From: Curtobacterium aurantiacum
GTDB lineage: Bacteria > Actinomycetota > Actinomycetes > Actinomycetales > Microbacteriaceae
Assembly: GCF_018598555.1 (NCBI RefSeq)
Contig: NZ_JAHEWN010000002.1
Coordinates: 1-64,000 of the forward strand
DNA: 64,000 nt
Reading direction: 5' to 3'
The notes beneath the pieces were generated by a model that did not search any database, was not told the DNA's origin, and was given only the letters and a program-made list of their open reading frames with translations. Position 1 is the stretch's first letter; each line of letters opens with the position of its first letter. The translations under genes and the position numbers were made by a program. Positions 24,900 through 33,917 of the stretch are shown piece by piece.

Positions 24900-25814
24900 A
24901 TGGTCGACTTCGACGTGCAGCTGCTCGCGGTCCTGCGCGAACTCGCCGAGCGGGGGAGCGTCACCGCCGTCGCCGAGGCCACCCACCGCACGCCGAGCGC
25001 CGTCTCCCAGCAGCTGCAGACCCTGCAGCGGCAGGTCGGCGTCCCGCTGGTCGAACGTGTCGGGCGCGGGGTCCGGCTGACCCCGCACGGCGAAGTGCTC
25101 GCGGGCCTGGCATCCGGTGTCGCGACCGCGATCGCGCGGGTCGACGCCGCCTGGCAGGAGCACCTCGGCGGGACGACCGGGCCGGTGTCCCTGGCGATCT
25201 TCCCGTCGGCGGCGGAACTGCTGCTGCCCGGCGTGCTCACCCGGATGCAGGCGCACCCGGGCATCACGCTGACCCTGGTCGACGTGGACGTCAGCGAGGG
25301 GGAGTTCGCACCCCTCGCCGCGGACCACGACGTCGTCGTCGGGCACCGGTCGGACGGCGTCCGACCGGCCGACCAGGGATCGGTCGACACCGTGCCGCTG
25401 CTCCGCGAACCCCTCGACGTGGCCCTGCCGCCCGGGCACGCCTTGGCCGGCCGCGTGCGCGTGGGCATCGACGAGGTCGTCGGGGAACGCTGGATCGGCG
25501 TCCCCGAGGGCTACCCGATCGACCGGGTGCTGCACGCGATGGCCGCGGCGACGGACACCCCACCGAGTGTCGCGTTCCGCACGATCCACCTGCCGGTCAT
25601 CGAGAACCTGGTGGCGGCCGGCCACGGCATCGCACTCGTCCCGCGGTACACGTCGGGCACGCGGGCCGCCGGGCGCTTCCACCTGGCGGAACTCGCCGAC
25701 GTCCGTGCCGGCCGCCGCATCGAGGCACTGGTCCGCCCGGACCGGGCCGTCCGTCCCGTGGTGCGCACCGTCCTGGAGGCGCTGGTCGCCGTGGCCCTGG
25801 ACGTCACCACCTGA
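24900..25814 (+). CDS. LysR family transcriptional regulator
   Basis: A 304-residue LysR protein: HTH at about 1-60 (ELAERGSVTAVAEATHRTPS then QVGVPLVERVGRGVRL) and an effector domain from about 90. ATG 24900 lies 6 nt after TAGGGT and has no Shine-Dalgarno site. Divergent from the EamA transporter gene, its probable target. The 23-bp-arm hairpin at 25882-25938 lies after the stop. Confidence 0.9.
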   Translation: MVDFDVQLLAVLRELAERGSVTAVAEATHRTPSAVSQQLQTLQRQVGVPLVERVGRGVRLTPHGEVLAGLASGVATAIARVDAAWQEHLGGTTGPVSLAIFPSAAELLLPGVLTRMQAHPGITLTLVDVDVSEGEFAPLAADHDVVVGHRSDGVRPADQGSVDTVPLLREPLDVALPPGHALAGRVRVGIDEVVGERWIGVPEGYPIDRVLHAMAAATDTPPSVAFRTIHLPVIENLVAAGHGIALVPRYTSGTRAAGRFHLAELADVRAGRRIEALVRPDRAVRPVVRTVLEALVAVALDVTT

Positions 25815-25881
25815 GATGGTTGCGCCCACTGCCGGGCGCACGCCGCGCCTCCAGGCCGCGGGCGGGCCGCGGCAGACCCGC

Positions 25882-25938
25882 TTCGTGAGCAGGAATGGTC
25901 GGGTCCCGATGCGGAACCCGACCATTCCTGCTCACGAA
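25882..25938. terminator. Long perfect hairpin between convergent genes
   Basis: Perfect 23-nt arms (25882-25904 and 25916-25938) around an 11-nt loop; the arm contains GTGAGCAGGAATGGTCGG and is less GC-rich than its surroundings. It sits between the convergent LysR and L,D-transpeptidase genes and could end transcripts from both sides. No T tract. The preceding 60 bp hold a GCCTCCAGG half motif but no gene. Confidence 0.55.
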
Positions 25939-25957
25939 CTGTGGCGGGGTGAGCCCG

Positions 25958-26764
25958 TCAGCGCACCTGGAACGGCGTGCCGAGCGGCAGGCGCTCCGCC
26001 AGGGCCGTGATGTCGGCGTTGTGCATGCGGATGCAGCCGTGCGAGGCCGCCGTGCCGATGCTCGACGTGTCGTCGGTGCCGTGCAGCCCGATCTGTCCGG
26101 GGCCGCCGCCGAACGAGTTGAGCACGTCGGAGAACGCCGTCGTGCCGTACGCGTACGGGCCGTAGCCCTCGTTCGTGGGCGCGAGCAGCTCGGTCAGCGC
26201 GAACCGACCGATCGGCGACGGGGTGCCGCCGGTGCCGGTCGCGACGGGGTAGCTGTCGACGACCTTCCCTGCCTTGTACAGGTCGAGGGTGTTCGTCGAG
26301 CGGGTGACGACGATCGCGTACGGGTCCTCGGACAGGGTGAGCGCGCTCGTCGGCACCCAGCCGGTGCTGCCGTTCGGGCGCTGTGCGAGCTGCACCTCCG
26401 CCCAGCCGTCCTGCTGGTCGACGACCCGGAAGACGAGCGGGGCACCGGACGCCTGCGGGTTCTCGAGGGTCGTCGTGCTCGCGCCACCCGGCTTGCTGCT
26501 GACCGGGACGGACGCGCCGCTGACGGCGGCGACGGTGGTGCTGGCCGGGGCGTCGACCGCGTCGACCGGTGCTGCCGACCGGGTCGGCTTCGGTGTCGTC
26601 GTCGGGGTGGGCGTCGGTGCCGCGACGGACCGGGTCGATGTCGGGGCGGGTGCGGCTGACAGGGGACCGAGCGCGACGAACGCGACGGCCCCCGCACAGA
26701 CGACGGCCACGGCGGCGGCGATCACAGTCGCACGCCGCCGTGGCTCGGTCGGGAGGATCGGCAA
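25958..26764 (-). CDS. L,D-transpeptidase (YkuD domain)
   Basis: A 268-residue exported L,D-transpeptidase, which makes 3-3 peptidoglycan cross-links or attaches proteins to the wall. An N-terminal anchor or signal segment (about 12-36) is followed by a Thr/Pro-rich linker, an SH3-like stretch (about 110-145) and the YkuD domain (about 148-268) with the catalytic motif SHGCIRMHN (nucleophile Cys244). It is 2 bp downstream of the gene for a secreted protein, so the two form an operon and may act together at the cell wall. Confidence 0.9.
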   Translation of the reverse strand: MPILPTEPRRRATVIAAAVAVVCAGAVAFVALGPLSAAPAPTSTRSVAAPTPTPTTTPKPTRSAAPVDAVDAPASTTVAAVSGASVPVSSKPGGASTTTLENPQASGAPLVFRVVDQQDGWAEVQLAQRPNGSTGWVPTSALTLSEDPYAIVVTRSTNTLDLYKAGKVVDSYPVATGTGGTPSPIGRFALTELLAPTNEGYGPYAYGTTAFSDVLNSFGGGPGQIGLHGTDDTSSIGTAASHGCIRMHNADITALAERLPLGTPFQVR

Positions 26765-26766
26765 GA

Positions 26767-27990
26767 TCAGCCCGTGAAGGTCGCCGTTCCGGGCACCGGG
26801 ACGGCAACCGGAGCCGTGCCCGGGTCACCGGCAGCGGCCGGGTCGGCGGTGACGGTGAGCGCGGCCTGTGCGGCCTGCGCGGACGAGGCGCCGACGAGAC
26901 CGACGCTGTAGGCGCCGGCGGCGTTCACGAAGTCGGCGGGCAGGACGATGGTGCCGGAGACGTTGCCCTCGGCGTCGGCGCGGAACGCGACCCCGGGGAT
27001 CTCGGTGCCCTGAGCACCGGTGCCGACGCCGGCGCCGACGACCTCACCGGGGGCGAAGCCCGAGCCCTGGATGCGGACACCGGCGGTGGTGGCCTCGGTC
27101 AGGGTCGCGGTCGGGGTGAGGAGCTCGGCGGCCGCGGTGGGCTGCGGCGTGAAGTACGTCGTGGTGTCGTCGACGCGCAGCGCGGAGATCGAACCGCTGG
27201 CGTCGGCGGCGAGGGCCTGCCCGTTGACCTCGAGCGGCGCGGCGAGGCTCTTCAGCTCGGTGCCGCGAAGCCCGGTCGGTGCCGGAGCGCCGTCCACGGT
27301 CGGGGCCGGGGTGGGCTGATCGGTCGGAGCCGGCGTCTCGGTCGGCTCGGTCGGGGGCGCGGTGATCCCGTCGGCGATGTCGATGCCGACGTAGACGACG
27401 TAGCCGACGACCTCGGCGTCCGCGTCCCGCAGGTCGGCTGCGAGCTCGGTCGTCGACTCGACCTCGCCGGTCGTCGGGTCGATCCAGTTGCTGGTGCCGC
27501 TGATCGTGCCGCCACCGTCGGTGACGGGTTCGTCCGTGGCGAAGACCACGGACTGTGCGGTGGAGTCGTCGCCCTCCTGGACCGCGAGGCCGAAGCTCGT
27601 CGCGCCGGTCGTCGTCATGCTGATCCCGGCGGCGAGCGCGGGGACGGCAGCCGGGGCCACCGGCGTGTTCAGGCCGCGGACCAGCGCGACGGCTTCACCC
27701 TCGGAGACGGACAGGCCGTCCTCGTCGAGCGTGGCGTGGTCGGTGATCGTGCCGCCGCCACCCAGGTCGGTCACGGATGCCCAGTACCACTGGTCGTTCA
27801 GGGGGAACGTGCCGGTCGGCGCGGCCGTGAACTCGTCGGCGGAGTCGGTCCAGGTGACGATGGCCGAAGCGGCGGTGCTCGTCACGACGGCGGTCGAGAC
27901 CGTCGGGACGAGGGCGGCGGAGACGCCGAGCACGGTGGCGCCGACGGCGGCCGCGGTGATGCGAGAACGAAGCACGGTGTGGAGATCCAT
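26767..27990 (-). CDS. Secreted Ala/Thr-rich protein of unknown function
   Basis: A 407-residue exported protein. A signal peptide covers about 1-40; the mature part has an N-terminal domain (about 45-200), a Pro/Thr linker (TEPTETPAPTDQPTPAP), and a C-terminal region (about 290-390) resembling an Ig-like or IPT fold (GVRIQGSGFAPGEVV). No cysteine pairs or catalytic motifs stand out. ATG 27990 is chosen because it begins the signal peptide. It is the first gene of an operon with the L,D-transpeptidase, and an inverted repeat lies 40-60 bp upstream. Confidence 0.75.
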   Translation of the reverse strand: MDLHTVLRSRITAAAVGATVLGVSAALVPTVSTAVVTSTAASAIVTWTDSADEFTAAPTGTFPLNDQWYWASVTDLGGGGTITDHATLDEDGLSVSEGEAVALVRGLNTPVAPAAVPALAAGISMTTTGATSFGLAVQEGDDSTAQSVVFATDEPVTDGGGTISGTSNWIDPTTGEVESTTELAADLRDADAEVVGYVVYVGIDIADGITAPPTEPTETPAPTDQPTPAPTVDGAPAPTGLRGTELKSLAAPLEVNGQALAADASGSISALRVDDTTTYFTPQPTAAAELLTPTATLTEATTAGVRIQGSGFAPGEVVGAGVGTGAQGTEIPGVAFRADAEGNVSGTIVLPADFVNAAGAYSVGLVGASSAQAAQAALTVTADPAAAGDPGTAPVAVPVPGTATFTG

Positions 27991-28029
27991 CCGGTCAGTG
28001 GACAGGGTGCATCCACTGCGACGCCCCCC

Positions 28030-28050
28030 GTGCTGAGATGTACTCAGCAC
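28030..28050. promoter_or_regulatory. Operator-like inverted repeat
   Basis: GTGCTGAG (28030-28037) and CTCAGCAC (28043-28050) form a perfect palindrome with a 5-bp spacer, 40 bp upstream of the secreted-protein/L,D-transpeptidase operon. Size and symmetry fit a dimeric regulator; no cognate gene is nearby. Confidence 0.45.
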
Positions 28051-28091
28051 CACGAATCTATCGAACCGCTCAGGATTGCGCACCCCCTGGC

Positions 28092-28152
28092 GGAGATCCG
28101 GCTGGACGGAGATCCGGCTGGACGGAGATCCGGCTGGACGGAGATCCGGCGG
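28092..28152. repeat. 16-bp tandem repeat, 3.7 copies
   Basis: GGAGATCCGGCTGGAC repeats exactly at 28092, 28108 and 28124, with a partial fourth copy from 28140. It lies between the secreted-protein operon promoter and the purB stop. A second unrelated array with the same 16-bp period is at 43278. Confidence 0.85.
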
Positions 28153-28162
28153 CGGACCGACG

Positions 28163-28179
28163 ACCGTCCGGCCGACGGT
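28163..28179. terminator. Short hairpin past purB
   Basis: ACCGTC (28163-28168) and GACGGT (28174-28179) pair around CGGCC, 10 bp past the purB stop. Short stem and no T tract, so weak evidence. Confidence 0.35.
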
Positions 28180-28188
28180 CCACCGTGC

Positions 28189-29574
28189 TCAGACGTCGAG
28201 GTGGTCCACCAGCTCGTCCGCCAGGCCCGTGTAGGTCGCCGGCGTCAGGTTGGTCAGCCGGGCCTTCGCGCCGTCCGAGATGTCGAGACGGTTCACGAAC
28301 ACGATGAGGTCCTGCTGGCTCACACGCTTGCCGCGCGTGAGTTCCTTGAGCATCGCGTAGGGGTCCTCGATGTTCGACTGCCCGGCGGTGACCTCGGCAC
28401 GGATGACCGTCTGGATGGCCTCGGCGAGCACCTCCCAGTTGTGGTCGAGGTCGTCGGCGAGCTTCGCCTCGTTCACGGCGATCTCGCCCAGGCCCCGGCG
28501 CAGGTTGTCGAGTGCGAGCAACGAGTGCCCGAACGCGACGCCGATGTTCCGCTGGGTGGTGGAGTCCGTCAGGTCGCGCTGCAGGCGGCTCGTCACGAGG
28601 GTCTCGGACAGCGTCGAGAAGAGCGCCGACGAGATCTCGAGGTTCGCCTCGGCGTTCTCGAACTTGATCGGGTTGATCTTGTGCGGCATCGTCGACGACC
28701 CGGTGGCACCGGCGACGGGGATCTGCGTGAAGTACCCCATCGAGATGTAGGTCCACACGTCGGTGGCCAGGTTGTGCAGGATCCGGTTGGCGTGACGCAC
28801 CCGGTCGTACAGCTCGGCCTGCCAGTCGTGCGACTCGATCTGGGTGGTGAGCGGGTTCCACGTCAGGCCGAGGCCCTCGACGAACTCGCGGGACAGTGCG
28901 GGCCAGTCGGCCTCGGGGTCCGCGGCGAGGTGCGCCGAGAAGGTGCCGGTCGCGCCGGAGAACTTGCCGAGGTACTCGCCGCCCTCGATCTGGGCGAGCA
29001 CGCGCTCGAGCCGGTAGACGACGACCGCGAGCTCCTTGCCGAGCGTCGTCGGGGTGGCCGGCTGACCGTGGGTGTGCGAGAGCATCGGCACGCTCTTCAG
29101 CTCGACGGCGAGCGTGCGGAGCTTCTCGATCACGGCGCGGAAGCCGGGCAGCCAGACCTGGTCGACGGTGTCCCGCACGGTGAGTGCGTAGGACAGGTTG
29201 TTGACGTCCTCGCTCGTGGCGGCGAAGTGGGTGAGCTCGGCGATCGCGTCGAGCCCGAGCTCGGACAGGCGGCGGCGCACGAAGTACTCGACGGCCTTGA
29301 CGTCGTGACGGGTCGTCGCCTCGATCTCGGCGAGCTCCGCGATCTGGTCGTGGCCGAAGGTCGAGGCGATCGCGCGGAGTGCGGCCTTGTCGTCGACGCT
29401 GAGCGGCGAGGTGGTGAACATCGCGTGGTCGGTCAGGAAGATGAGCCACTCGACCTCGACCACGATGCGCGCGCGGTTGAGGCCGGCCTCGGAGAGGTGC
29501 TCGCCCACCGTGTGCACGATCGGGTAGTAGCGCCCGTCGAGCGGGCTGATCGGCTGCGGGGGAAGGGGGGTCAT
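28189..29574 (-). CDS. purB: Adenylosuccinate lyase
   Basis: A 461-residue cytosolic lyase of the fumarase/aspartase superfamily, acting twice in purine synthesis (SAICAR to AICAR; adenylosuccinate to AMP). The superfamily signature GSSTMPHKINP near 292 holds the flexible catalytic-serine loop, and SHTHGQPATPTTLGKE near 158 contains a catalytic His. The N-terminal SPLDGRYY is typical of the longer E. coli-type PurB. The ATG overlaps the phosphatase stop by 4 bp (ATGA), so the genes are coupled. Confidence 0.95.
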   Translation of the reverse strand: MTPLPPQPISPLDGRYYPIVHTVGEHLSEAGLNRARIVVEVEWLIFLTDHAMFTTSPLSVDDKAALRAIASTFGHDQIAELAEIEATTRHDVKAVEYFVRRRLSELGLDAIAELTHFAATSEDVNNLSYALTVRDTVDQVWLPGFRAVIEKLRTLAVELKSVPMLSHTHGQPATPTTLGKELAVVVYRLERVLAQIEGGEYLGKFSGATGTFSAHLAADPEADWPALSREFVEGLGLTWNPLTTQIESHDWQAELYDRVRHANRILHNLATDVWTYISMGYFTQIPVAGATGSSTMPHKINPIKFENAEANLEISSALFSTLSETLVTSRLQRDLTDSTTQRNIGVAFGHSLLALDNLRRGLGEIAVNEAKLADDLDHNWEVLAEAIQTVIRAEVTAGQSNIEDPYAMLKELTRGKRVSQQDLIVFVNRLDISDGAKARLTNLTPATYTGLADELVDHLDV

Positions 29575-30083
29575 GGGGCTCCCTGACGGACTGCCGGCTC
29601 GAGCTGGTGGAAGAGCGCCCGGCAGGCACGTTCGACGGTCGAGAGCACTCGGTCGAACTCGTGCCGGTCCGCGTAGTACGGGTCCGGCACGTCGGCCTGC
29701 TGGGGCCAGGCGGCGTCGTACCGCAACAGGAGCGTCACCTTGGCGGAGTCGTCCATGGTCGGGGCCCACGAGCGCAGGATGCGTTCGTGGGAGCGGTCGA
29801 GTGCGACCACCAGGTCGAGGTCCGGGAACCGGTCCGGGTCGAACTGACGGGCGCGATGCCTGCTGCCATCGTATCCGCGCGCCGCCAGGGCTGCGATCGT
29901 GCGCTCGTCGGCGGGTTCCCCGACGTGCCAGTCACCGGTGCCGGCCGACTCCACCTGGAACCGGTCGGCGAGACCGGCGTCCGCGGCGATCTGCGCGAAC
30001 ACGACACCGGCCATGGGGGAGCGGCAGATGTTGCCGCTGCAGACGAACGAGACGCGGAACGGGGCGTCGACGTCCTGGGTCAT
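29571..30083 (-). CDS. Low-molecular-weight protein tyrosine phosphatase
   Basis: A 170-residue LMW phosphatase. The P-loop CSGNICRSP puts nucleophile Cys15 and Arg21 near the N-terminus and the general acid is in the DPYYAD motif near 130. Members dephosphorylate protein tyrosines, or arginines in some firmicutes. ATG 30083 lies 6 nt after CATGAT (leaderless pattern). The stop overlaps the purB start. Confidence 0.92.
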   Translation of the reverse strand: MTQDVDAPFRVSFVCSGNICRSPMAGVVFAQIAADAGLADRFQVESAGTGDWHVGEPADERTIAALAARGYDGSRHRARQFDPDRFPDLDLVVALDRSHERILRSWAPTMDDSAKVTLLLRYDAAWPQQADVPDPYYADRHEFDRVLSTVERACRALFHQLEPAVRQGAP

Positions 30084-30130
30084 GAGCACATCATGACGCA
30101 GGGCGGGGTCCGCCGCGAGGTCCGCCGACC

Positions 30131-30529
30131 TCACGCCCGCTGGCGGTTGAGGACCGGGCGAGCGAAGAGCCCGATCAGCCACGCGAAGACCGCGAGCACG
30201 AAGGCACCGACGATGCCCCAGCCGAAGGAGTCGACCTCGAGCCCGAAGCCGAACGCCTCCGAGATGCCCGCGACGATGAGCAGCAGGATCGCGTTCACGA
30301 CGAACGAGATGAGCCCGAGCGTGAGGATGTAGATCGGGAACGCCACGATCCGGATGAGCGTGCCGATCACCGCGTTCACGAGGCCGAACACGAACGCCAC
30401 GAGCAGGAAGGTGAGCACGGTCGCGGTGGTGCCGCCGTCACCGAACGGCGTCACGGAGACGCCGCTGACGATGAGCGTGGTGAGCCAGAGCGCGAGGGCG
30501 TTGACGACGAGGCGGACGAGGAATCGCAT
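30131..30529 (-). CDS. Phage-holin-4-like small membrane protein
   Basis: A 132-residue protein with four predicted transmembrane helices, matching the family often named 'phage holin' (Phage_holin_4_2) but found widely as a chromosomal gene of unknown role. Landmarks are FGLVNAVIGTLIRIVAFPIYILTLG and a final WLIGLFARP. No phage genes are near. ATG 30529 lies 6 nt after CATCAT on its strand. Divergent from the hisC-like gene. Confidence 0.8.
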   Translation of the reverse strand: MRFLVRLVVNALALWLTTLIVSGVSVTPFGDGGTTATVLTFLLVAFVFGLVNAVIGTLIRIVAFPIYILTLGLISFVVNAILLLIVAGISEAFGFGLEVDSFGWGIVGAFVLAVFAWLIGLFARPVLNRQRA

Positions 30530-30590
30530 GTGCCCATGATGCCCTCGCTTCCCCTCGTGGGTGCCGTGTACGTGCCGGTAGCCTGTGCGG

Positions 30591-31670
30591 GTGAGCGAGC
30601 AGCGTGTGCACATCCGGCCCGAGGTGGCGGTCCTCCCCGCGTACAAGCAGGGACGCCAGGCGGCCGACTCCGCCTTCAAGCTGTCGAGCAACGAGAACCC
30701 GTTCCCACCGCTCCCCGGGGTCGTCGAGGCCGTGCAGGCGCAGACCTCGTACAACCGCTACCCCGACGCCACCGCCCTCGCCGTGCGTGCCGTGCTGGCC
30801 AACCGCTTCGGCCTGACCGCCGAGCAGGTGCACGTCGCCCCGGGCAGCGTCGCGATCCTGCACGAGCTCGCCCGTGCCACCTCGGGCCCCGGCGACGAGG
30901 TCGTCTACGCCTGGCGCTCGTTCGAGGCGTACCCCGGCGTCGTCACGGTCGCCGGTGCCACCAGCGTGCCGGTGCCGAACCGCGCCGACGGCGGGCACGA
31001 CCTCGACGCCATGGCTGCTGCCGTCACGGAGCGCACCCGCATGGTGATCGTCTGCTCGCCGAACAACCCGACGGGGCCGATCGTGACCGCCGACGAGTTC
31101 GACGCGTTCATGGCAGCGGTGCCGCAGTCGGTGCTGGTCGTGCTCGACGAGGCATACGCCGAGTTCGTCACCGACGAGACCGCCGTCCACGGTCACCCGT
31201 TGCTCGCCGCGCACCCCAACCTCGTGGTCCTCCGCACCTTCTCGAAGGCGTACGGGCTCGCAGGCCTCCGGGTGGGCTACGCGCTCGGCCCGGACTACGT
31301 GCTCGACGCGGTCCGCGCGTGCGCCATCCCACTGTCGGTGACCGCCCAGGGGCAGGCAGCGGCGCTGGCCAGCCTGGAACGCGAGGCCGAACTGCTCGAG
31401 CGCGTGTCCGAGATCGCGACCCTGCGGGACCGGATCGTCGGCGAGCTCCGCGCCCAGGGCTGGGACGTCCCGGACGCCCAGGGCAACTTCCTCTGGCTGC
31501 CGACGGGGGAGCGGACGGCCACCGCGGCAGCGGCGTTCGAGGACGCCGGGATCATCGTCCGGGCCTTCCCGCCGGAGGGCATCCGCATCTCGATCGGCGA
31601 GCACGAAGCTGTGGAAACGCTCCTCGAAACGGCCCGCTCACTTGTGGGGGACCTCCAGGTGGCCGACTAG
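30591..31670 (+). CDS. hisC: Histidinol-phosphate/aromatic aminotransferase
   Basis: A 359-residue PLP-dependent fold-type I aminotransferase. SSNENPFPP near 33 and SPNNPTGP near 158 are family landmarks, DEAYAEF contains the PLP-ring Asp, and [15 protein letters not shown] gives Schiff-base Lys219. Could act as histidinol-phosphate aminotransferase or the aromatic aminotransferase Pat; no other his genes are near, so the specific role is open. GTG 30591 lies 6 nt after TAGCCT (leaderless); the upstream GTG 30585 would overlap that hexamer. A 2-oxo acid dehydrogenase operon follows after 23 bp. Confidence 0.85.
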   Translation: MSEQRVHIRPEVAVLPAYKQGRQAADSAFKLSSNENPFPPLPGVVEAVQAQTSYNRYPDATALAVRAVLANRFGLTAEQVHVAPGSVAILHELARATSGPGDEVVYAWRSFEAYPGVVTVAGATSVPVPNRADGGHDLDAMAAAVTERTRMVIVCSPNNPTGPIVTADEFDAFMAAVPQSVLVVLDEAYAEFVTDETAVHGHPLLAAHPNLVVLRTFSKAYGLAGLRVGYALGPDYVLDAVRACAIPLSVTAQGQAAALASLEREAELLERVSEIATLRDRIVGELRAQGWDVPDAQGNFLWLPTGERTATAAAAFEDAGIIVRAFPPEGIRISIGEHEAVETLLETARSLVGDLQVAD

Positions 31671-31693
31671 TGCCTGGCGCTACGCTGGCCCGC

Positions 31694-32830
31694 ATGTCAT
31701 TCCGCGCCGCGGCTCCCGCGACGACCACCGTCCGGCTCCTCGACCCCGAGGGTCGGTTCGTGGAGACCGACGAGAACGCCGAGTTCGCCGCCGCCGCGCG
31801 AGCGATCCCGGACGAGACCCTGCTGGCGATGCACCGCCGCATGGTCCTCACCCGTCGGTTCGACCACGCCGGCCACAACCTCCAGCGCACGGGCCAGCTC
31901 GGCCTGTGGGTCCCCAGCCACGGGCAGGAGGCCGCGCAGACCGGCTCCGCGTTCGCCCTGCGCGCCCAGGACCACGTGTTCCCGTCGTACCGCGAGCACG
32001 CCGTCACCATGCAGCGCGGCGTCGAGCCGATGGAGATCATCGCGATGTACCGCGGGCAGACCCACGGCGGGTGGGACCCGGACCAGCGCGGCAACACGCA
32101 CATCTCCACCCTGGTGATCGGCTCGCAGACCCTGCACGCCACCGGGTACGCACTCGGCCAGAAGCTCGACGGCGACGTCGGCACGGGCGACCCGGACCGC
32201 GACGCCTGCTCGATCGTCTACTTCGGCGACGGCGCCACCAGCCAGGGCGACGTGAACGAGGCCTTCGTGTTCTCCGCGTCGACCGGGGCACCGGTCGTCT
32301 TCTTCCTGCAGAACAACCACTGGGCCATCTCGGTGCCGGTGTCGGTGCAGTCCCCGACGCCGCTCGTCGACCGACCGCGCGGCTTCGGCATCCCGAGCGT
32401 CCTCATCGACGGCAACGACATCCTCGCCTCCTACACGGCGTCCGTCGTCGCGACCGAGCACGCCCGCAGCGGGCAGGGCCCGGCCTTCATCGAGGCCGAC
32501 ACCTACCGCATCGGTGCGCACACCAGCTCGGACGACCCGAGCCGGTACCGCGCCGACGGCGAGCTCGAGGAGTGGGTCCGCCGTGACCCGATCGTCCGGT
32601 CCGAGGCGTACCTGCGTTCGAAGGGCGCGACGGACGAGCAGTTCGCCGCGTTCGACGAAGAGGGCGAGGACATCGCCGCCGACGTCCGGCGCCGCACCGT
32701 CGCGCTGACCGCACCGTCCGTCGACGTGATGTTCGACAACGTCTACCGCGAGCCGCACCCGCGGATCACCGAGCAGAAGGCCTGGCTCGCCCAGTACGAG
32801 GCCGGCTTCGAAGGGGGCGCCCACGCATGA
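31694..32830 (+). CDS. 2-oxo acid dehydrogenase E1 alpha subunit
   Basis: A 378-residue thiamine-diphosphate enzyme subunit. [19 protein letters not shown] near 54-72 begins the conserved core; the GDG-N ThDP motif is [15 protein letters not shown] near 177 with QNNHWAIS following; the phosphorylation-loop equivalent [16 protein letters not shown] near 274 is typical of branched-chain enzymes. It decarboxylates a 2-oxo acid and passes the acyl group to E2. Annotation as branched-chain or pyruvate dehydrogenase cannot be settled here. ATG 31694 is 7 nt after TACGCT. The stop overlaps E1 beta by 4 bp. Confidence 0.9.
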   Translation: MSFRAAAPATTTVRLLDPEGRFVETDENAEFAAAARAIPDETLLAMHRRMVLTRRFDHAGHNLQRTGQLGLWVPSHGQEAAQTGSAFALRAQDHVFPSYREHAVTMQRGVEPMEIIAMYRGQTHGGWDPDQRGNTHISTLVIGSQTLHATGYALGQKLDGDVGTGDPDRDACSIVYFGDGATSQGDVNEAFVFSASTGAPVVFFLQNNHWAISVPVSVQSPTPLVDRPRGFGIPSVLIDGNDILASYTASVVATEHARSGQGPAFIEADTYRIGAHTSSDDPSRYRADGELEEWVRRDPIVRSEAYLRSKGATDEQFAAFDEEGEDIAADVRRRTVALTAPSVDVMFDNVYREPHPRITEQKAWLAQYEAGFEGGAHA

Positions 32831-33876
32831 GCACCACCGAGCAGCTCTTCGACTACACGCTCCGCGCCCACCCGGGCGCCGGCGAGGTCCCGAGCGACCC
32901 CACCCCGACCCTGCCGATGGCCAAGGCGCTCAACGCCGGGCTCGCCGCGGCGATGGAAGCGGACGACAAGGTCCTGCTGATGGGCGAGGACATCGGCCAG
33001 CTCGGCGGCGTCTTCCGCATCACCGAGGGCCTGCAGGACCGCTTCGGCGCCGAGCGCGTGCGGGACACCCCGCTCGCCGAGGCCGGCATCATCGGCACCG
33101 CGATCGGCCTCGCCCTGCGCGGCTACCGCCCGGTCGTCGAGATCCAGTTCGACGGCTTCGTGTGGCCCGGCTTCGACCAGATCACGTCGCAGCTCGCGAA
33201 GATGGCGAACCGCCTGCCGGCGCACATGTCGCTGCCGGTCGTCATCCGCATCCCCTACGGCGGGCACATCGGCGCCGTGGAGCACCACCAGGAGTCCCCG
33301 GAGGCGTACTTCGCGCACACCCCGGGCCTGCGCGTGGTCAGCCCGAGCACCCCGAACGACGCCTACTGGATGATCCAGGAGGCCATCGCGTCGAAGGACC
33401 CGGTGATCTTCCTCGAGCCGAAGTCGCGTTACTGGCCGAAGGGCCAGGTGGACCTCGTCGAGGGCCACGTCCCGATGCACACCACCCGCGTCGCGCGCAC
33501 CGGCACCGAGGTCACCCTCGTCGGTCACGGCGCGATGGTCGCGACGCTGATGCAGGCCGCGGACATCGCCGAGGCCGAGGGCACCAGCTGCGAGGTCATC
33601 GACCTCCGCTCGATCTCGCCGATCGACTGGGAGCCGCTGCTCGCCTCCGTCCGCAAGACCGGTCGCCTGGTCATCGCACAAGAGGCCTCCGGCTTCGTCA
33701 GTGTCGGCAGCGAGATCGCCGCGACCGTCGCCGAGCGGGCGTTCTACACGATGCAGGCACCGCCGCTGCGGGTCTCCGGCTTCGACGTGCCGTTCCCGGT
33801 CTCGAAGCTCGAGCACCTGCACCTGCCGGATGCCGACCGCATCCTCGAGGCCGTCGACCGCGCCCTCGCCTACTGA
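32827..33876 (+). CDS. 2-oxo acid dehydrogenase E1 beta subunit
   Basis: A 349-residue transketolase-like subunit that completes the E1 heterotetramer. [18 protein letters not shown] near 55-72, [20 protein letters not shown] near 78 and [13 protein letters not shown] near 142 are conserved blocks of PdhB/BkdB proteins, including the ThDP-activating Glu. About 30 extra residues precede the core. Coupled to E1 alpha by an ATGA overlap and followed after 41 bp by E2. Confidence 0.92.
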   Translation: MSTTEQLFDYTLRAHPGAGEVPSDPTPTLPMAKALNAGLAAAMEADDKVLLMGEDIGQLGGVFRITEGLQDRFGAERVRDTPLAEAGIIGTAIGLALRGYRPVVEIQFDGFVWPGFDQITSQLAKMANRLPAHMSLPVVIRIPYGGHIGAVEHHQESPEAYFAHTPGLRVVSPSTPNDAYWMIQEAIASKDPVIFLEPKSRYWPKGQVDLVEGHVPMHTTRVARTGTEVTLVGHGAMVATLMQAADIAEAEGTSCEVIDLRSISPIDWEPLLASVRKTGRLVIAQEASGFVSVGSEIAATVAERAFYTMQAPPLRVSGFDVPFPVSKLEHLHLPDADRILEAVDRALAY

Positions 33877-33917
33877 CCCGTCCGACCGAGCACGACCAGA
33901 TCCGCGAAGGAGCCGTA

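Noticed and set aside
28092-28152. CRISPR-like array from the 16-bp repeats here and at 43278 or the 19-bp array at 3
   Set aside because: Repeats are contiguous without spacers and no cas genes are present.
30131-30529. Prophage remnant suggested by the holin-like name
   Set aside because: The family is a common chromosomal membrane protein and no phage genes or attachment sites are nearby.
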